Assembly: GCA_964590395.1 (NCBI GenBank)
Contig: CAZPVT010000017.1
Span: 1-64,000 of the forward strand
Direction: 5' to 3'
Length of the DNA stretch: 64,000 nucleotides
DNA from: JAOABP01 sp964590395
Lineage (GTDB): Bacteria; Hydrothermota; Tepidihabitantia; Tepidihabitantales; Tepidihabitantaceae
Below, piece by piece: positions 26,363 to 35,578 of this stretch. The notes under the pieces are model-generated. The model had not been told where the DNA came from, searched no databases, and was given only the letters and a program-made list of their open reading frames with translations. Every line of letters starts with the position of its first letter. Within the stretch, counting starts at the first letter, position 1. The position numbers were made by a program, and so were the translations under genes.

Positions 26363-27661
26363 GTGTCGGTTATTTCATTACTCTTAATCATTGCCGAATT
26401 ACCAACCACGCTGGTACCACCCCCATTTTTTCATACCTTCGGATTTACCCGCATCAGCAGTTTTTATCTCAATATGTATCTTGGCAGTGATTTCCGTATT
26501 GACGAACCTGAGGGACTCTGCTGCGCCAAAATGAAAGAGGAAGAGGATACCACAACTTGGCGTAACAATGCCCTATTAACCATTTTTGCTGTGAATTCCG
26601 GAACGGGTCAGATTGTCTACAATGTCAAACTGATCAAACCGGGCATCTACGGATCAACAGGCACTGGTGTTGGTAAGTTTAATCGTCCTCACGGCATTAC
26701 CTGCAATGAAAACGGCGATGTATATGTAGCGGACACATATAACAACCGTATTGTCCGGCTCCGTTATGCTCAAGGCACACTCCAATGGGTAACCGTAGTC
26801 GATTCCCAACTCAATTTGCCTTATGGTGTCTGTATGGATTCCCAAGGAAGGATTTATGTAACCGATACCGGAAACGACGGGATTATCGTTTACAATCCGG
26901 ATAACACCCGTTTAACCGCATATTATCCTGGACTCCGACATCCTACTAGTATCGCGATTCTTGACCGCCTCGCCCCGGCAAATGATTTAGGGCTCGACCT
27001 TTTAGTTGTAATTGACCAGTTTGGAACCCGTATCAACCAACTTAGCTCCACCGGCGAAATAGTTCGCACCATCGACTGTCGACGTATCGGACTTGACACC
27101 GCTGGATTCTCCTATTGCGCATTTGACCGATACGGCAACCTTTATGTTACCGACCGGGTCAATTCGACAATCCACATCTTTGATGCACGGTTAAGATATA
27201 TCATCTCCTTCGGCAAAGCACCCAACGCTCCGGGTAACCAGCCAGGGTTCAACTCACCGCGCGGTATTGCTATTGGAAGAAAGTTCGGGCAACTGTTTGT
27301 CAGCGAAGTAGATGGGGGTCAATATTACCTGATTGCCCTTGACGGCTGGTTGATCGGTTGCTTCCCGGAACAGTTTGACTCCACTAAACCGGGCACAACT
27401 ATCGCCCTTTATCTAACCCAGCGCGCCGAAATCGTTGTTGATATCACCAATTCATCAGGTAACATCATCCGCACTTTGACACCTGCTCACCAACAAGGTC
27501 CCGGCGAAGTATTGATCGTCTGGGATGGCAGGGATAACAAGGGAACGATCGTACCCGCCGGTACATACTCAATCTGCATTACCATCCGCCCGACCTACTC
27601 ACAACCGCGATATACGCTAAAAAAAGAGATCATTGCCCAAGTCTCCCGTTTACCGGGATAG
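26363..27661 (+). CDS. exported NHL-repeat propeller with FlgD-like Ig domain
   Basis: 432 residues. A hydrophobic leader (1-18) implies export. Residues about 95-345 are NHL blades, such as KFNRPHGITCNENGDVYVAD and LPYGVCMDSQGRIYVTD, forming a six-bladed propeller. The C-terminal 90 residues form a FlgD-like Ig fold (GEVLIVWDGRDNKGTIVPAG), frequent at the C-terminus of secreted FCB and WOR-3 proteins. Role unknown; binding or scaffold is likely. The GTG start is supported by the promoter seven bases upstream. The PorV-like gene follows 16 bases later. Confidence 0.82.
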   Translation: MSVISLLLIIAELPTTLVPPPFFHTFGFTRISSFYLNMYLGSDFRIDEPEGLCCAKMKEEEDTTTWRNNALLTIFAVNSGTGQIVYNVKLIKPGIYGSTGTGVGKFNRPHGITCNENGDVYVADTYNNRIVRLRYAQGTLQWVTVVDSQLNLPYGVCMDSQGRIYVTDTGNDGIIVYNPDNTRLTAYYPGLRHPTSIAILDRLAPANDLGLDLLVVIDQFGTRINQLSSTGEIVRTIDCRRIGLDTAGFSYCAFDRYGNLYVTDRVNSTIHIFDARLRYIISFGKAPNAPGNQPGFNSPRGIAIGRKFGQLFVSEVDGGQYYLIALDGWLIGCFPEQFDSTKPGTTIALYLTQRAEIVVDITNSSGNIIRTLTPAHQQGPGEVLIVWDGRDNKGTIVPAGTYSICITIRPTYSQPRYTLKKEIIAQVSRLPG

Positions 27662-27677
27662 AAATAGCAGGAGGTTT

Positions 27678-28607
27678 ATGTACTTAAAAACACCTCTGGC
27701 TTTGGTGTTGCTACTTTATTTTAGCGCCCAGGCAACCAAATACGCTGGTGATTTTGAAGAGCTGGGTACATCAGCCCGAGCGCTGGGAATGGGGGGAGCA
27801 GTTGTTGCTGCCGCCAATGATCCAAGTGCCATTTACTACAACCCGGCTTTTACCGCGCATCTTCTACGCCGGTCAGCACTGCTGATGCATGCCGAGGATT
27901 TCTCGGGACTGATAAAGCACAACTTTTTAGGAACCGTGTTCCCGGATCGCCGGCAAGCCTTCGGTATCGCACTCCTTCACAACGGTATCCCGGACATAAA
28001 ACTTACCACCCTGCCTAAGCCGGACAGTCCCCCTAGTGAAAACAACCGTCCTTTTGTTTACAAAACAGTCAGCGCAACTCAACTGATTGGCTATTTTAAC
28101 TACGCGCGTATGGTATCACCGGTATTCACCCTCGGCGGTAATACCAAAATTATCTATCAGGATTTAGGCGGCACCGCGACCTGCTTCGGAATGGGAATTG
28201 ATTTGGGGATTAACATCTCTCCGCTGCACGATTTTAATATCGGCTGGCGCATCCGCAATCTCAGTACCTCCCCGCTCTTTTGGGACACCGGCACCCGTGA
28301 ACTAATAACACCGCGTATAGCTATTGGTTTCGCTAAGAACTTCACCTTCGGTGCTAACCGATTACGACTGGCAATGGAAACCGAAATGTCATTAGAAGAA
28401 AAAAACTTGCTGACCAACTTCGGCACGGAATACTCCTTCCGAGACCTTCTCTTTGCTCGATTAGGCTTCTATCGCAATAATTTAAGTATCGGCATTGGCA
28501 TTAAATTCAAAAGTTTCCACATCGATTATGCCTTTGCCACCGGTGCTGCTCCGGATGCTCGGGACCTCGGAACCCCGCAGCATATTTCAGGGGGTGTGGA
28601 GTTTTAG
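27678..28607 (+). CDS. PorV/PorQ-family outer-membrane barrel protein
   Basis: 309 residues from ATG 27678, which has AGGAGG six bases before. Signal peptide (about 1-19), then the family hallmark SARALGMGGAVVAAANDPSA followed by YYNPA, and a beta-rich barrel ending in Phe (GGVEF). PorV is the outer-membrane shuttle of type IX secretion that hands cargo to the attachment complex. With three tail-bearing cargo proteins in this window a secretion role is plausible, but the family also has members of unknown function. Confidence 0.82.
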   Translation: MYLKTPLALVLLLYFSAQATKYAGDFEELGTSARALGMGGAVVAAANDPSAIYYNPAFTAHLLRRSALLMHAEDFSGLIKHNFLGTVFPDRRQAFGIALLHNGIPDIKLTTLPKPDSPPSENNRPFVYKTVSATQLIGYFNYARMVSPVFTLGGNTKIIYQDLGGTATCFGMGIDLGINISPLHDFNIGWRIRNLSTSPLFWDTGTRELITPRIAIGFAKNFTFGANRLRLAMETEMSLEEKNLLTNFGTEYSFRDLLFARLGFYRNNLSIGIGIKFKSFHIDYAFATGAAPDARDLGTPQHISGGVEF

Positions 28608-28636
28608 GGCCGGAATTAGGCAGGAAACTTGCTCAT

Positions 28637-29200
28637 TTGGCAGCGCTCGTCATTCCCGTCGCTTATTACCTCATTCCCATCCGTTCATTATCACTGACAC
28701 TTATGACAATCGCCACTGCTATCTTTTTGATTGTCGACCTGTTGCGCCTACGACTCAACCCCTTTAAAGACATTTTCATCATTTTGTTTGGTACCCTGTT
28801 GCGACGCAAGGAATTCACCTCACTAACCGGTGGCAGTTACCTGATGGTCGCGTCGCTGGTATGTATGTTCCTCTTCGGCGCTAATAAAGGTGTTTTCATA
28901 GCCGCGATCTCCTTTTTGGCGGTGGGCGATACCGTTGCCGCCATAGTCGGGCTCTCTATTGGAAAAATCCGTATCTTCCGCAAAACTTTAGAGGGGACCG
29001 TTGCCGGACTTATCGCCTGCATTGGCGTTGCCTATCTCGTCTCCCACCTACCTTATATTGACATGCCTTTTTTAATTGGTATCATTGGTGCAGTCTCCGC
29101 AGCGGCAGTTGAAGCACTGCCATTTGAGATAAATGATAATGTCGTTATCCCGATTTTTTCGGGAGCGATCATGATGATCTTTCTGCAGTTGCTTCATTAA
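28637..29200 (+). CDS. SEC59/dolichol-kinase-like integral membrane kinase or cytidylyltransferase
   Basis: At least 187 residues, six or more membrane segments. The motif FLAVGDTVAAIVG followed by RKTLEGT is the CTP-binding signature of the dolichol kinase/phosphatidate cytidylyltransferase group; substrate is probably a polyprenol or diacylglycerol. The first usual start is TTG 28637, but the same frame upstream encodes GPELGRKLAHL, the conserved family N-terminus (RKxxH). The true start should lie between about 28595 and 28619, yet no ATG, GTG or TTG is there. Unusual start codon, coupling from the PorV stop at 28605-28607, or an indel must explain this. Confidence 0.75.
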   Translation: MAALVIPVAYYLIPIRSLSLTLMTIATAIFLIVDLLRLRLNPFKDIFIILFGTLLRRKEFTSLTGGSYLMVASLVCMFLFGANKGVFIAAISFLAVGDTVAAIVGLSIGKIRIFRKTLEGTVAGLIACIGVAYLVSHLPYIDMPFLIGIIGAVSAAAVEALPFEINDNVVIPIFSGAIMMIFLQLLH

Positions 29201-29256
29201 ACTACGGAGGCATTCTAAACTGTAAACAAAGACATGCTAAACAAGGAGGAAAGATT

Positions 29257-31779
29257 ATGAAGTTTTTATCAGCATTCATATTAATTGCTACGCTGTCATT
29301 CGGTAGCCCAATGGTGCTACCGGCATCAGACAGCCTGTATTTTTACTATGTGGAAAACGACCTTAACCGGGCATTCAACTTACTCCAAAGGCTCAGCATT
29401 CAAAAACTTAACAAAGACCAACGATTACTCCTTTCGCTGGAATGGGGAGACTATTATCTTGATAAACTGAATGACTATGTTCGTGCTGAATCGGTCTATC
29501 AGCAAATCATTACCGGCTATCCCCAACACCCCCTGCTGCCAACAGTGATTTACCGACTTGCCATTACCCAGGAACTTCAAGAGAAATATCTCGAGGCAGC
29601 AAAGAATTATGAACAGGTTGCCACCCGTTATATCAAATCGGTGTATGCCCAAGATGCCTTGGATGCGATTGAGCGCTGCTTCCGTAGGAATTATCAGGAA
29701 CGGGTTGCTTATGTCAACAACTATCCGATTACCCGCATTGAACTTGACGACCGCATCAGCCGGAATCCAACTAATTACGAAAGTTTTGAAAGCAAACTGA
29801 AATTACTGGACACAATGATTGACAACCGGCTGCTTTATGAGGCAGCGGTAAAAGCTCAAATCGCGAATGATCCTGAAATTGCTAAAAACCTCTCTGATAT
29901 TAGAAACCGCCAGATGTTTCAAGTGTGGTACGAGCGCCATGTTACGAGCAAAGCCGAGCCAACCGAAAGAGAAATTCGCACCGCTTACAATAAAAACCAA
30001 GCAAAATATACCGTTCCCGAAAAGGTTCAGGGTTACCAGCTGGTAGTAACTGATAAAAAACTTGCTGATTCCTTGCGGGCGATCATTTTAGCTGATACCA
30101 GCAAATGGAACGACATCGTAAAAACTTTTTCCATCGCCCCGGATAAAGAACGCGGTGGCGATATGGGGCTGTTTGCCCGAGGTGTCCATCCCAAACCGAT
30201 TGAGGCTACCGCCTTCAAGCTTAAACCCGGCGAAATCAGCCCACCGATCGCAGTCGGTGACACTTATTATATCATTCGCGTCACCCGCCAGGAACCGAAA
30301 CGCATAAAACCGCTTAAGGAGGTCAGAAATCAGATTGCGGTTGAACTACGCCAAGAGCGAATCAACAAGATCTACGAGCAGAAGATCGCAAACTTAAAAA
30401 ATGCCGCATCGGTTATTCAGGACAGCTTGGCAATTGACCAGCACAAAGAAACTCTGGCAACGGTTAACGGCATACCGATTACCTATCAACAACTTGAAGA
30501 GCGGCTTAACGCCATACCACCGTTCTTTCGCGGCCAGTTCGACACCCCGGAAGGCAAACGTCGCCTACTTGACCAGTTGATCATAGAAAAACTGTTGCTC
30601 AAGGAGTGTGAAAAGGAAAAGATCTGGCTCAGTAACCGGGTATTAGACCAAATTATCAGCCGCCGTACTGCACTGCTAATTGACGCTTACCGCCGGCGCG
30701 AAACAACTAACAAAGTGCAACTGGACTCTGCTACCCTCTACGCTGACTACCAAAAGAACATAAATGATTTTAAGGAGCCAACGCGGGTAAGATGCCGAGA
30801 AATGGTTGCCAAAACCAAACTTCGTGCCGAACAACTCCGTTCCTGGGCAATAGCCGGTAAAATACCCCCACTACTCAACGGTATTGCCTTCTTGCTTCCG
30901 GACGAAAACCAAGCACCAAAATTTACCCGACTCCTTAAAGAAACCACTAATTTAGAATCCCTCACGGTCTTAGGCGCACTTGCTGCTCCAAACTTCCGGA
31001 TCAGAAATTCCCCCACTCAGAACGTCGGTGGTAAAGATATCCCCGATTTAACCCGCGCCTGTAAACTGGCAGGCCCTTTCAGCGGTTCCGAACTGTACGC
31101 TTTCGGTTTCAATGATCTCTCTCCCGAAGATATTCTCTATCAACCCGAAATTATCGAGATTGCCTCCCCCGAAGGATTAAGCAGGCTCTTTGTTGAACAG
31201 GGATTGCAGGAATCAGCGATCGGTACTATTGACTCGATGCGTCTTGGTGCTTATGTTAAACTAATCACTTCTCTGCCATCAACATTTCTGAAAGAACTGT
31301 TTAAACTCAATACTGGTGATGTCAGCACGCCGTACAAAATTGCCGGTGGCTATCTATTGGTGAAAATCACCCGAAAGGACACTGCCCAGAAAATTGACTT
31401 TCCCGAACTCATCCGTCGCTTCTCCACCGCCAACAGCAAATGGGCAGGAGGTGAAATCTCTTTGACACAGGATGATAAAACTCGCGACCCTAAAATCGTT
31501 ACTGCCGCTTACAACCTTACCAAGGGTGCCTTTTCACCGGTAATCAAACTCAACGACACTACCTTCACCTTTATTAAAATGGAAGAAAAGAAAGAGGCTT
31601 ATATTAGGCCATTTAAAGAGTTAAAAGGCAAAATAGAAAGTAAACTCCGGCGTGAAAAGGAAAAGCAACTCTACGAAGAGTTGATTACCCAATTGCGCCA
31701 AAAAGCCAAAATCGAAATCCTGATGAAAGAGGAGGACTTCAGAACCGAACCGTTAGAACAGATACAGGAACGCAAGTAG
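29257..31779 (+). CDS. exported peptidyl-prolyl isomerase / chaperone, SurA/PrsA-like
   Basis: 840 residues with a signal peptide and a GGAGG Shine-Dalgarno sequence. Residues about 20-140 are TPR-like helices. A SurA-like N-domain (VAYVNNYPITRIELDDRI, about 152) is followed by a parvulin domain around 255-350 with ERGGDMGLF and FKLKPGEISPPIAV. A second NGIPITYQQLEERL module starts near 405, and a third, degenerate parvulin-like region lies at about 670-800 (KLNTGDVSTPYKIAGGYLLV, then FSPVIKLNDTTFTFI). It probably escorts outer-membrane proteins such as the neighbouring PorV-like barrel. The TPR fusion and duplicated layout are unlike E. coli SurA. Confidence 0.85.
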   Translation: MKFLSAFILIATLSFGSPMVLPASDSLYFYYVENDLNRAFNLLQRLSIQKLNKDQRLLLSLEWGDYYLDKLNDYVRAESVYQQIITGYPQHPLLPTVIYRLAITQELQEKYLEAAKNYEQVATRYIKSVYAQDALDAIERCFRRNYQERVAYVNNYPITRIELDDRISRNPTNYESFESKLKLLDTMIDNRLLYEAAVKAQIANDPEIAKNLSDIRNRQMFQVWYERHVTSKAEPTEREIRTAYNKNQAKYTVPEKVQGYQLVVTDKKLADSLRAIILADTSKWNDIVKTFSIAPDKERGGDMGLFARGVHPKPIEATAFKLKPGEISPPIAVGDTYYIIRVTRQEPKRIKPLKEVRNQIAVELRQERINKIYEQKIANLKNAASVIQDSLAIDQHKETLATVNGIPITYQQLEERLNAIPPFFRGQFDTPEGKRRLLDQLIIEKLLLKECEKEKIWLSNRVLDQIISRRTALLIDAYRRRETTNKVQLDSATLYADYQKNINDFKEPTRVRCREMVAKTKLRAEQLRSWAIAGKIPPLLNGIAFLLPDENQAPKFTRLLKETTNLESLTVLGALAAPNFRIRNSPTQNVGGKDIPDLTRACKLAGPFSGSELYAFGFNDLSPEDILYQPEIIEIASPEGLSRLFVEQGLQESAIGTIDSMRLGAYVKLITSLPSTFLKELFKLNTGDVSTPYKIAGGYLLVKITRKDTAQKIDFPELIRRFSTANSKWAGGEISLTQDDKTRDPKIVTAAYNLTKGAFSPVIKLNDTTFTFIKMEEKKEAYIRPFKELKGKIESKLRREKEKQLYEELITQLRQKAKIEILMKEEDFRTEPLEQIQERK

Positions 31780-31884
31780 GAGTAGAAAAACGGTGATTCC
31801 TGATGGTTTGTTACGATTTAAAAAATAAAAGACGGATAATGGACATCTATTGTTCCCCCACGCTTACCAATCCCAACTTATCTC

Positions 31885-31912
31885 TTGACACCAGAATCAA
31901 TGCCAATAACAT
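31885..31912 (+). promoter_or_regulatory. promoter of the gap-pgk-tpiA operon
   Basis: TTGACA (31885-31890), 16 bases, TAACAT (31907-31912), 30 bases before the gap ATG. Confidence 0.7.
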
Positions 31913-31942
31913 ATAAAATATCGCAAAGAGAAAGGGAAAAAT

Positions 31943-32956
31943 ATGTCAAAAAAAGTTAAATTGGGAATTAACGGCTTTGGACGAATCGGCCGGCTGGTCG
32001 GTCGACTGGTAAGCCAACATCCAATAATTGAATTGGTAGCCATCAATGATGTCACCGATGCGGCAACCTTAGCCCACATTCTGAAATACGACTCCGTTCA
32101 CGGTATCTGTAAGGAAGAAATCAGCACTGCAGGGGACGCACTGATTATCGCCGGAAGAAAAGCCAAGGTCAGCGCTTTCAAGAACCCGGCAGAAATCAAC
32201 TGGGGTAAATATGAGGTTGATATTGTTTTAGAATCAACCGGGCTGTTCCGCAGTTATGACAAAGCGCTGGGCCATCTGACTGCTGGAGCGCGCAAAGTCA
32301 TCATTTCTGCACCGCCCAAAGGAGAAAATGTCAAATCGATCGTTATGGGCGTCAACGAACAAATTTATGATCCGAAAACCGACCACATCATTTCTAACGC
32401 CTCCTGCACCACCAACTGTCTCGTTCCGGTAGCCAAAGTCCTGCACGAACAGTTTGGTATCCAGTGGGGTTATATGACCACGGTACACGCGTACACAAAC
32501 GACCAGCGAATTCTCGACTCTCCCCACTCCGACCTCCGTCGTGCTCGGGCTGCTGCAATGTCAATGATACCCACATCTACCGGGGCCGCGAAACTGATCG
32601 GGGTCATATTTCCTGAACTCAAAGGAAAGATCGACGGCATGGCGATCCGTGTGCCTACGCCGGATGTATCGATCGTTGACTTTGCCTGTGTGGTCAAGGA
32701 AAAGACAACCGTCCAAGAAGTTAACGAAGCATTCAAACAGGCAGCGACTGGTGAACTGAAGGGAATCATTGAATATCAGACGGCACCACTTGTCTCGGTT
32801 GACCTGATAGGAAATCCCCACTCTGCGATATTAGATGCCAGCCTGACATCAGTTGTTGATGGCACTCTGGTCAAAGTCTACGCCTGGTATGATAACGAAT
32901 ATGGCTATGCCTATCGACTGGTTGATCTGATCAACTACATTGCTCAAACACTGTAA
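31943..32956 (+). CDS. gap: glyceraldehyde-3-phosphate dehydrogenase, type I
   Basis: Oxidises and phosphorylates glyceraldehyde 3-phosphate. 337 residues: NAD-binding GINGFGRIGRLVGR (8-21), catalytic Cys in SNASCTTNCL (about 152-161), the His-containing YMTTVHAYTNDQ, and WYDNEYGYAYRLVDL at the end. First gene of a glycolytic operon; pgk follows three bases after the stop. Confidence 0.98.
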   Translation: MSKKVKLGINGFGRIGRLVGRLVSQHPIIELVAINDVTDAATLAHILKYDSVHGICKEEISTAGDALIIAGRKAKVSAFKNPAEINWGKYEVDIVLESTGLFRSYDKALGHLTAGARKVIISAPPKGENVKSIVMGVNEQIYDPKTDHIISNASCTTNCLVPVAKVLHEQFGIQWGYMTTVHAYTNDQRILDSPHSDLRRARAAAMSMIPTSTGAAKLIGVIFPELKGKIDGMAIRVPTPDVSIVDFACVVKEKTTVQEVNEAFKQAATGELKGIIEYQTAPLVSVDLIGNPHSAILDASLTSVVDGTLVKVYAWYDNEYGYAYRLVDLINYIAQTL

Positions 32957-32959
32957 TCG

Positions 32960-34141
32960 ATGGCTAAACTTACGGTTCGTGCGCTGAATGTTAACGGAAA
33001 AAGAGTTCTGGTGCGCGTAGACTTCAATGTCCCAATGGATGCTAACGGTGAAATAACCGATGACCGCCGAATTCATGCTGCCCTGCCAACAATCAACTAC
33101 TTACTAAGCAATGGTGCTACGGTTATTCTTGCCTCACATTTAGGTAAACCCAAAGGTAAACCCAATCCTAAACTCAGTCTGAGGCCAGTTGCAGACCGAT
33201 TAGCAAAAATACTGGACCGCCAAGTATATTTTGCCCCTGACTGCGTCGGATCTAATGTGGTAAGATTCCTCCAAAAGGTACCTCCAAACTCACTCGCGCT
33301 ACTGGAAAACTTACGGTTTCACCCTGGCGAAGAAAAAAATGAGCGCGATTTTGCTAAGGCGCTGGCAACACTCGCTGACCTATATGTTAATGATGCCTTC
33401 GGTACCGCCCATCGTGCCCACGCCTCTACCACCGGAGTAACTGCTTTCTTCGCTCAACCGGTTGCCGGCTTGCTGATGGAAAAGGAACTGCAATTTCTCA
33501 CTCCATTACTGGAAACCCCACCCCAACCTTTCATCGTTATCATCGGCGGTGCCAAGATTTCCGATAAAGCCGGTGTAATAAAAAACCTCCTACCGCGGGT
33601 TGACCGTTTACTGATCGGCGGTGGTGTGGCGTTCAACTTCCTGAAAGCCCGTGGTTATCCCATCGGCAAATCGATCTGGGAACCTAACCTGATGGCAGAA
33701 GTGGTGTGTCTTGAAAAAAACCCGAAAATCGTCCTCCCTGTTGATGTTGTGGTGACTTCCAGTCCTGATACCGAAAACGGTCGCACTGTCGAAATCGAAA
33801 ATATCGGACCTGACGAAATCGGTTTGGACATCGGTGACAAAACTATCCATAACTTTACACAGATAATCACCACTGGTAAAACGGTGGTATGGGCAGGTCC
33901 GATGGGAATGTTCGAAAAACATCCTTTTCAGTACGGCACCATAGCTATAGCACAGGCAATCGCCGTGGCCACCGAAAACGGAGCAACAACTGTTGCTGGT
34001 GGAGGTGACACCATAGCGACTCTCAAAAAAGCTGGGGTCTCTGACAGGCTAAGTCACATTTCTACCGGTGGTAGTGCCACCCTAGAATTCCTCGAAGGAA
34101 AAGAACTCCCGGGCATTACCGCTCTGATGGACGAACTATGA
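32960..34141 (+). CDS. pgk: phosphoglycerate kinase
   Basis: Makes ATP from 1,3-bisphosphoglycerate. 393 residues with RVDFNVPMDANGEITDDRRI (19-38), LASHLGKPKGKPNPKLSL, LLENLRFHPGEEKNE, FVIIIGGAKISDK and the nucleotide loop AGGGDTIATLKKAG near residue 352. The stop overlaps tpiA (ATGA, 34138-34141). Confidence 0.98.
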   Translation: MAKLTVRALNVNGKRVLVRVDFNVPMDANGEITDDRRIHAALPTINYLLSNGATVILASHLGKPKGKPNPKLSLRPVADRLAKILDRQVYFAPDCVGSNVVRFLQKVPPNSLALLENLRFHPGEEKNERDFAKALATLADLYVNDAFGTAHRAHASTTGVTAFFAQPVAGLLMEKELQFLTPLLETPPQPFIVIIGGAKISDKAGVIKNLLPRVDRLLIGGGVAFNFLKARGYPIGKSIWEPNLMAEVVCLEKNPKIVLPVDVVVTSSPDTENGRTVEIENIGPDEIGLDIGDKTIHNFTQIITTGKTVVWAGPMGMFEKHPFQYGTIAIAQAIAVATENGATTVAGGGDTIATLKKAGVSDRLSHISTGGSATLEFLEGKELPGITALMDEL

Positions 34142-34911
34142 ACCGCAAGGTTCCGTTAATTGCTGGCAACTGGAAGATGAACAAAGGTATCCAGGAAACA
34201 CGAGAGTTTGTGCAACAGTTGTTGGAACGATTATCCTCTCCGCTCCCGGCAGAAGTGGCGATTTTCCCGCCATTTACATCAATACCTGCGGTAGCAGAAA
34301 TACTAAAAAACCACCATATTACCTATGGCGCACAAAATATTTACTGGGAACTTTCGGGTGCCTTCACGGGTGAAATTTCCCCTAAATTCTTGGTTGAATT
34401 AGGATGCCGATACTGTCTTATCGGCCACTCGGAAAGAAGACTAATGTTTGGGGAAACCGATGAAACCTGCAACCGTAAAGTCAAATCCGCGCTGAACCAC
34501 AACCTCCGGCCGATTCTCTGTTGCGGGGAAACGTTAACCGAGCGGGAAAATGATGACACCATTAAGGTAATCCGCAGGCAACTTGAGCGTGGATTAAGGG
34601 GGATTACTTCGCCTGAACTGGACATTGCCTATGAGCCGGTCTGGGCAATTGGCACTGGTCACACTGCCACGCCAGAACAAGCCCAAGAAATCCATTACTG
34701 GATTCGACTCTGGTTGAAAGAAAGGTTCCCCCATAACGACAACAGCATCCGCACCCTTTACGGTGGCAGTGTGAAATCAAAGAACGCCGCTTCACTCCTG
34801 AACCAACCCGATGTTCAGGGATTACTCGTCGGCGGTGCGAGCCTCGATATTGATGAATTTGTCCTAATCGTCAACTCTTGTCAAAACAAAGAAAGTAAAC
34901 CCACCTCTTGA
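34138..34911 (+). CDS. tpiA: triosephosphate isomerase
   Basis: Interconverts DHAP and glyceraldehyde 3-phosphate. 257 residues: AGNWKMNK (9-16) with the catalytic Lys, LIGHSERR with the catalytic His, AYEPVWAIGTG with the catalytic Glu and YGGSVKSKNAASLL. Coupled to pgk by a four-base overlap; 44 bases separate it from secG. Confidence 0.98.
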   Translation: MNRKVPLIAGNWKMNKGIQETREFVQQLLERLSSPLPAEVAIFPPFTSIPAVAEILKNHHITYGAQNIYWELSGAFTGEISPKFLVELGCRYCLIGHSERRLMFGETDETCNRKVKSALNHNLRPILCCGETLTERENDDTIKVIRRQLERGLRGITSPELDIAYEPVWAIGTGHTATPEQAQEIHYWIRLWLKERFPHNDNSIRTLYGGSVKSKNAASLLNQPDVQGLLVGGASLDIDEFVLIVNSCQNKESKPTS

Positions 34912-34935
34912 CTTAGCAATGAAATCCGCTAATCT
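34908..34935 (+). promoter_or_regulatory. possible internal promoter for secG-rplU
   Basis: TTGACT (34908-34913, overlapping the tpiA stop codon), 16 bases, TAATCT (34930-34935). The -10 box is weak; the match of -35 and spacing to the other promoters here is the main support. Confidence 0.4.
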
Positions 34936-34955
34936 AATGTAAAGGAGTTGGTAAA

Positions 34956-35276
34956 ATGTACGCAATATTAATATTTCTTCATCTATTAGTATCAGTGCTA
35001 CTTATTCTGGTGGTTCTAATTCAACAACCCCAGAAGGGTGGACTGGGAACCATATTGGGTGGTGGTGAATCAATTTTTGGAGGAGGCGGTGCTGCTCCCT
35101 TAATGGCAAAGATTACCAGTGGTCTGGTGGTGGCGTTTATGCTCACCTCCCTCGGTCTGGTTTTGATCTCCGCCCGTCGGGTAAGAATACAACCCTCAAC
35201 CGGTAGTGCACTGCTACCCAAAACCAGTCCGGTTGTAGTCCTCCAACAGGAGATGAAAGATGTTTGCAGTAGTTAA
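34956..35276 (+). CDS. secG: preprotein translocase subunit SecG
   Basis: 106 residues: first membrane helix (3-20), the conserved loop VVLIQQPQKGGLGTILGGGE, and a second helix (about 52-70). SecG is the third subunit of the SecYEG channel. AAAGGAG precedes the ATG. The position after tpiA is a widespread arrangement. Its last 17 bases overlap rplU. Confidence 0.93.
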   Translation: MYAILIFLHLLVSVLLILVVLIQQPQKGGLGTILGGGESIFGGGGAAPLMAKITSGLVVAFMLTSLGLVLISARRVRIQPSTGSALLPKTSPVVVLQQEMKDVCSS

Positions 35277-35577
35277 AATCCGTGGATTTCAATATCTCGT
35301 TAAGCCCGGCGATGTGATTACCGTTCCCCGCCTAAAAGGCGAACCGGGCACTACGGTCAAGTTTAACGAAGTTCTCTTAGTCCGTACTGACGAACAGACG
35401 GTTATCGGCACACCTATCGTCGAGCGCGCCTATATCGAAGGGAACATCCTTGAACACATCCGAGCAAAAAAGACGACTACCTTCAAGTTTATCCGACGAG
35501 AAAACTATCGACGCAAGAAAGGACACAAGCAACCCCAAACGAACATTCAAATCAAAGACATCTTCTACGAGGTTTAA
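35260..35577 (+). CDS. rplU: 50S ribosomal protein L21
   Basis: 105 residues: MFAVVKIRGFQYLVKPGDVI, KFNEVLLV, ENYRRKKGHKQPQT and IKDI at the end are the L21 pattern. ATG 35260 is preceded by AGGAG inside the secG end. The normal partner gene rpmA (L27) is not next to it; instead a secreted-protein gene starts one base after its stop codon. Confidence 0.95.
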   Translation: MFAVVKIRGFQYLVKPGDVITVPRLKGEPGTTVKFNEVLLVRTDEQTVIGTPIVERAYIEGNILEHIRAKKTTTFKFIRRENYRRKKGHKQPQTNIQIKDIFYEV

Positions 35578-35578
35578 A

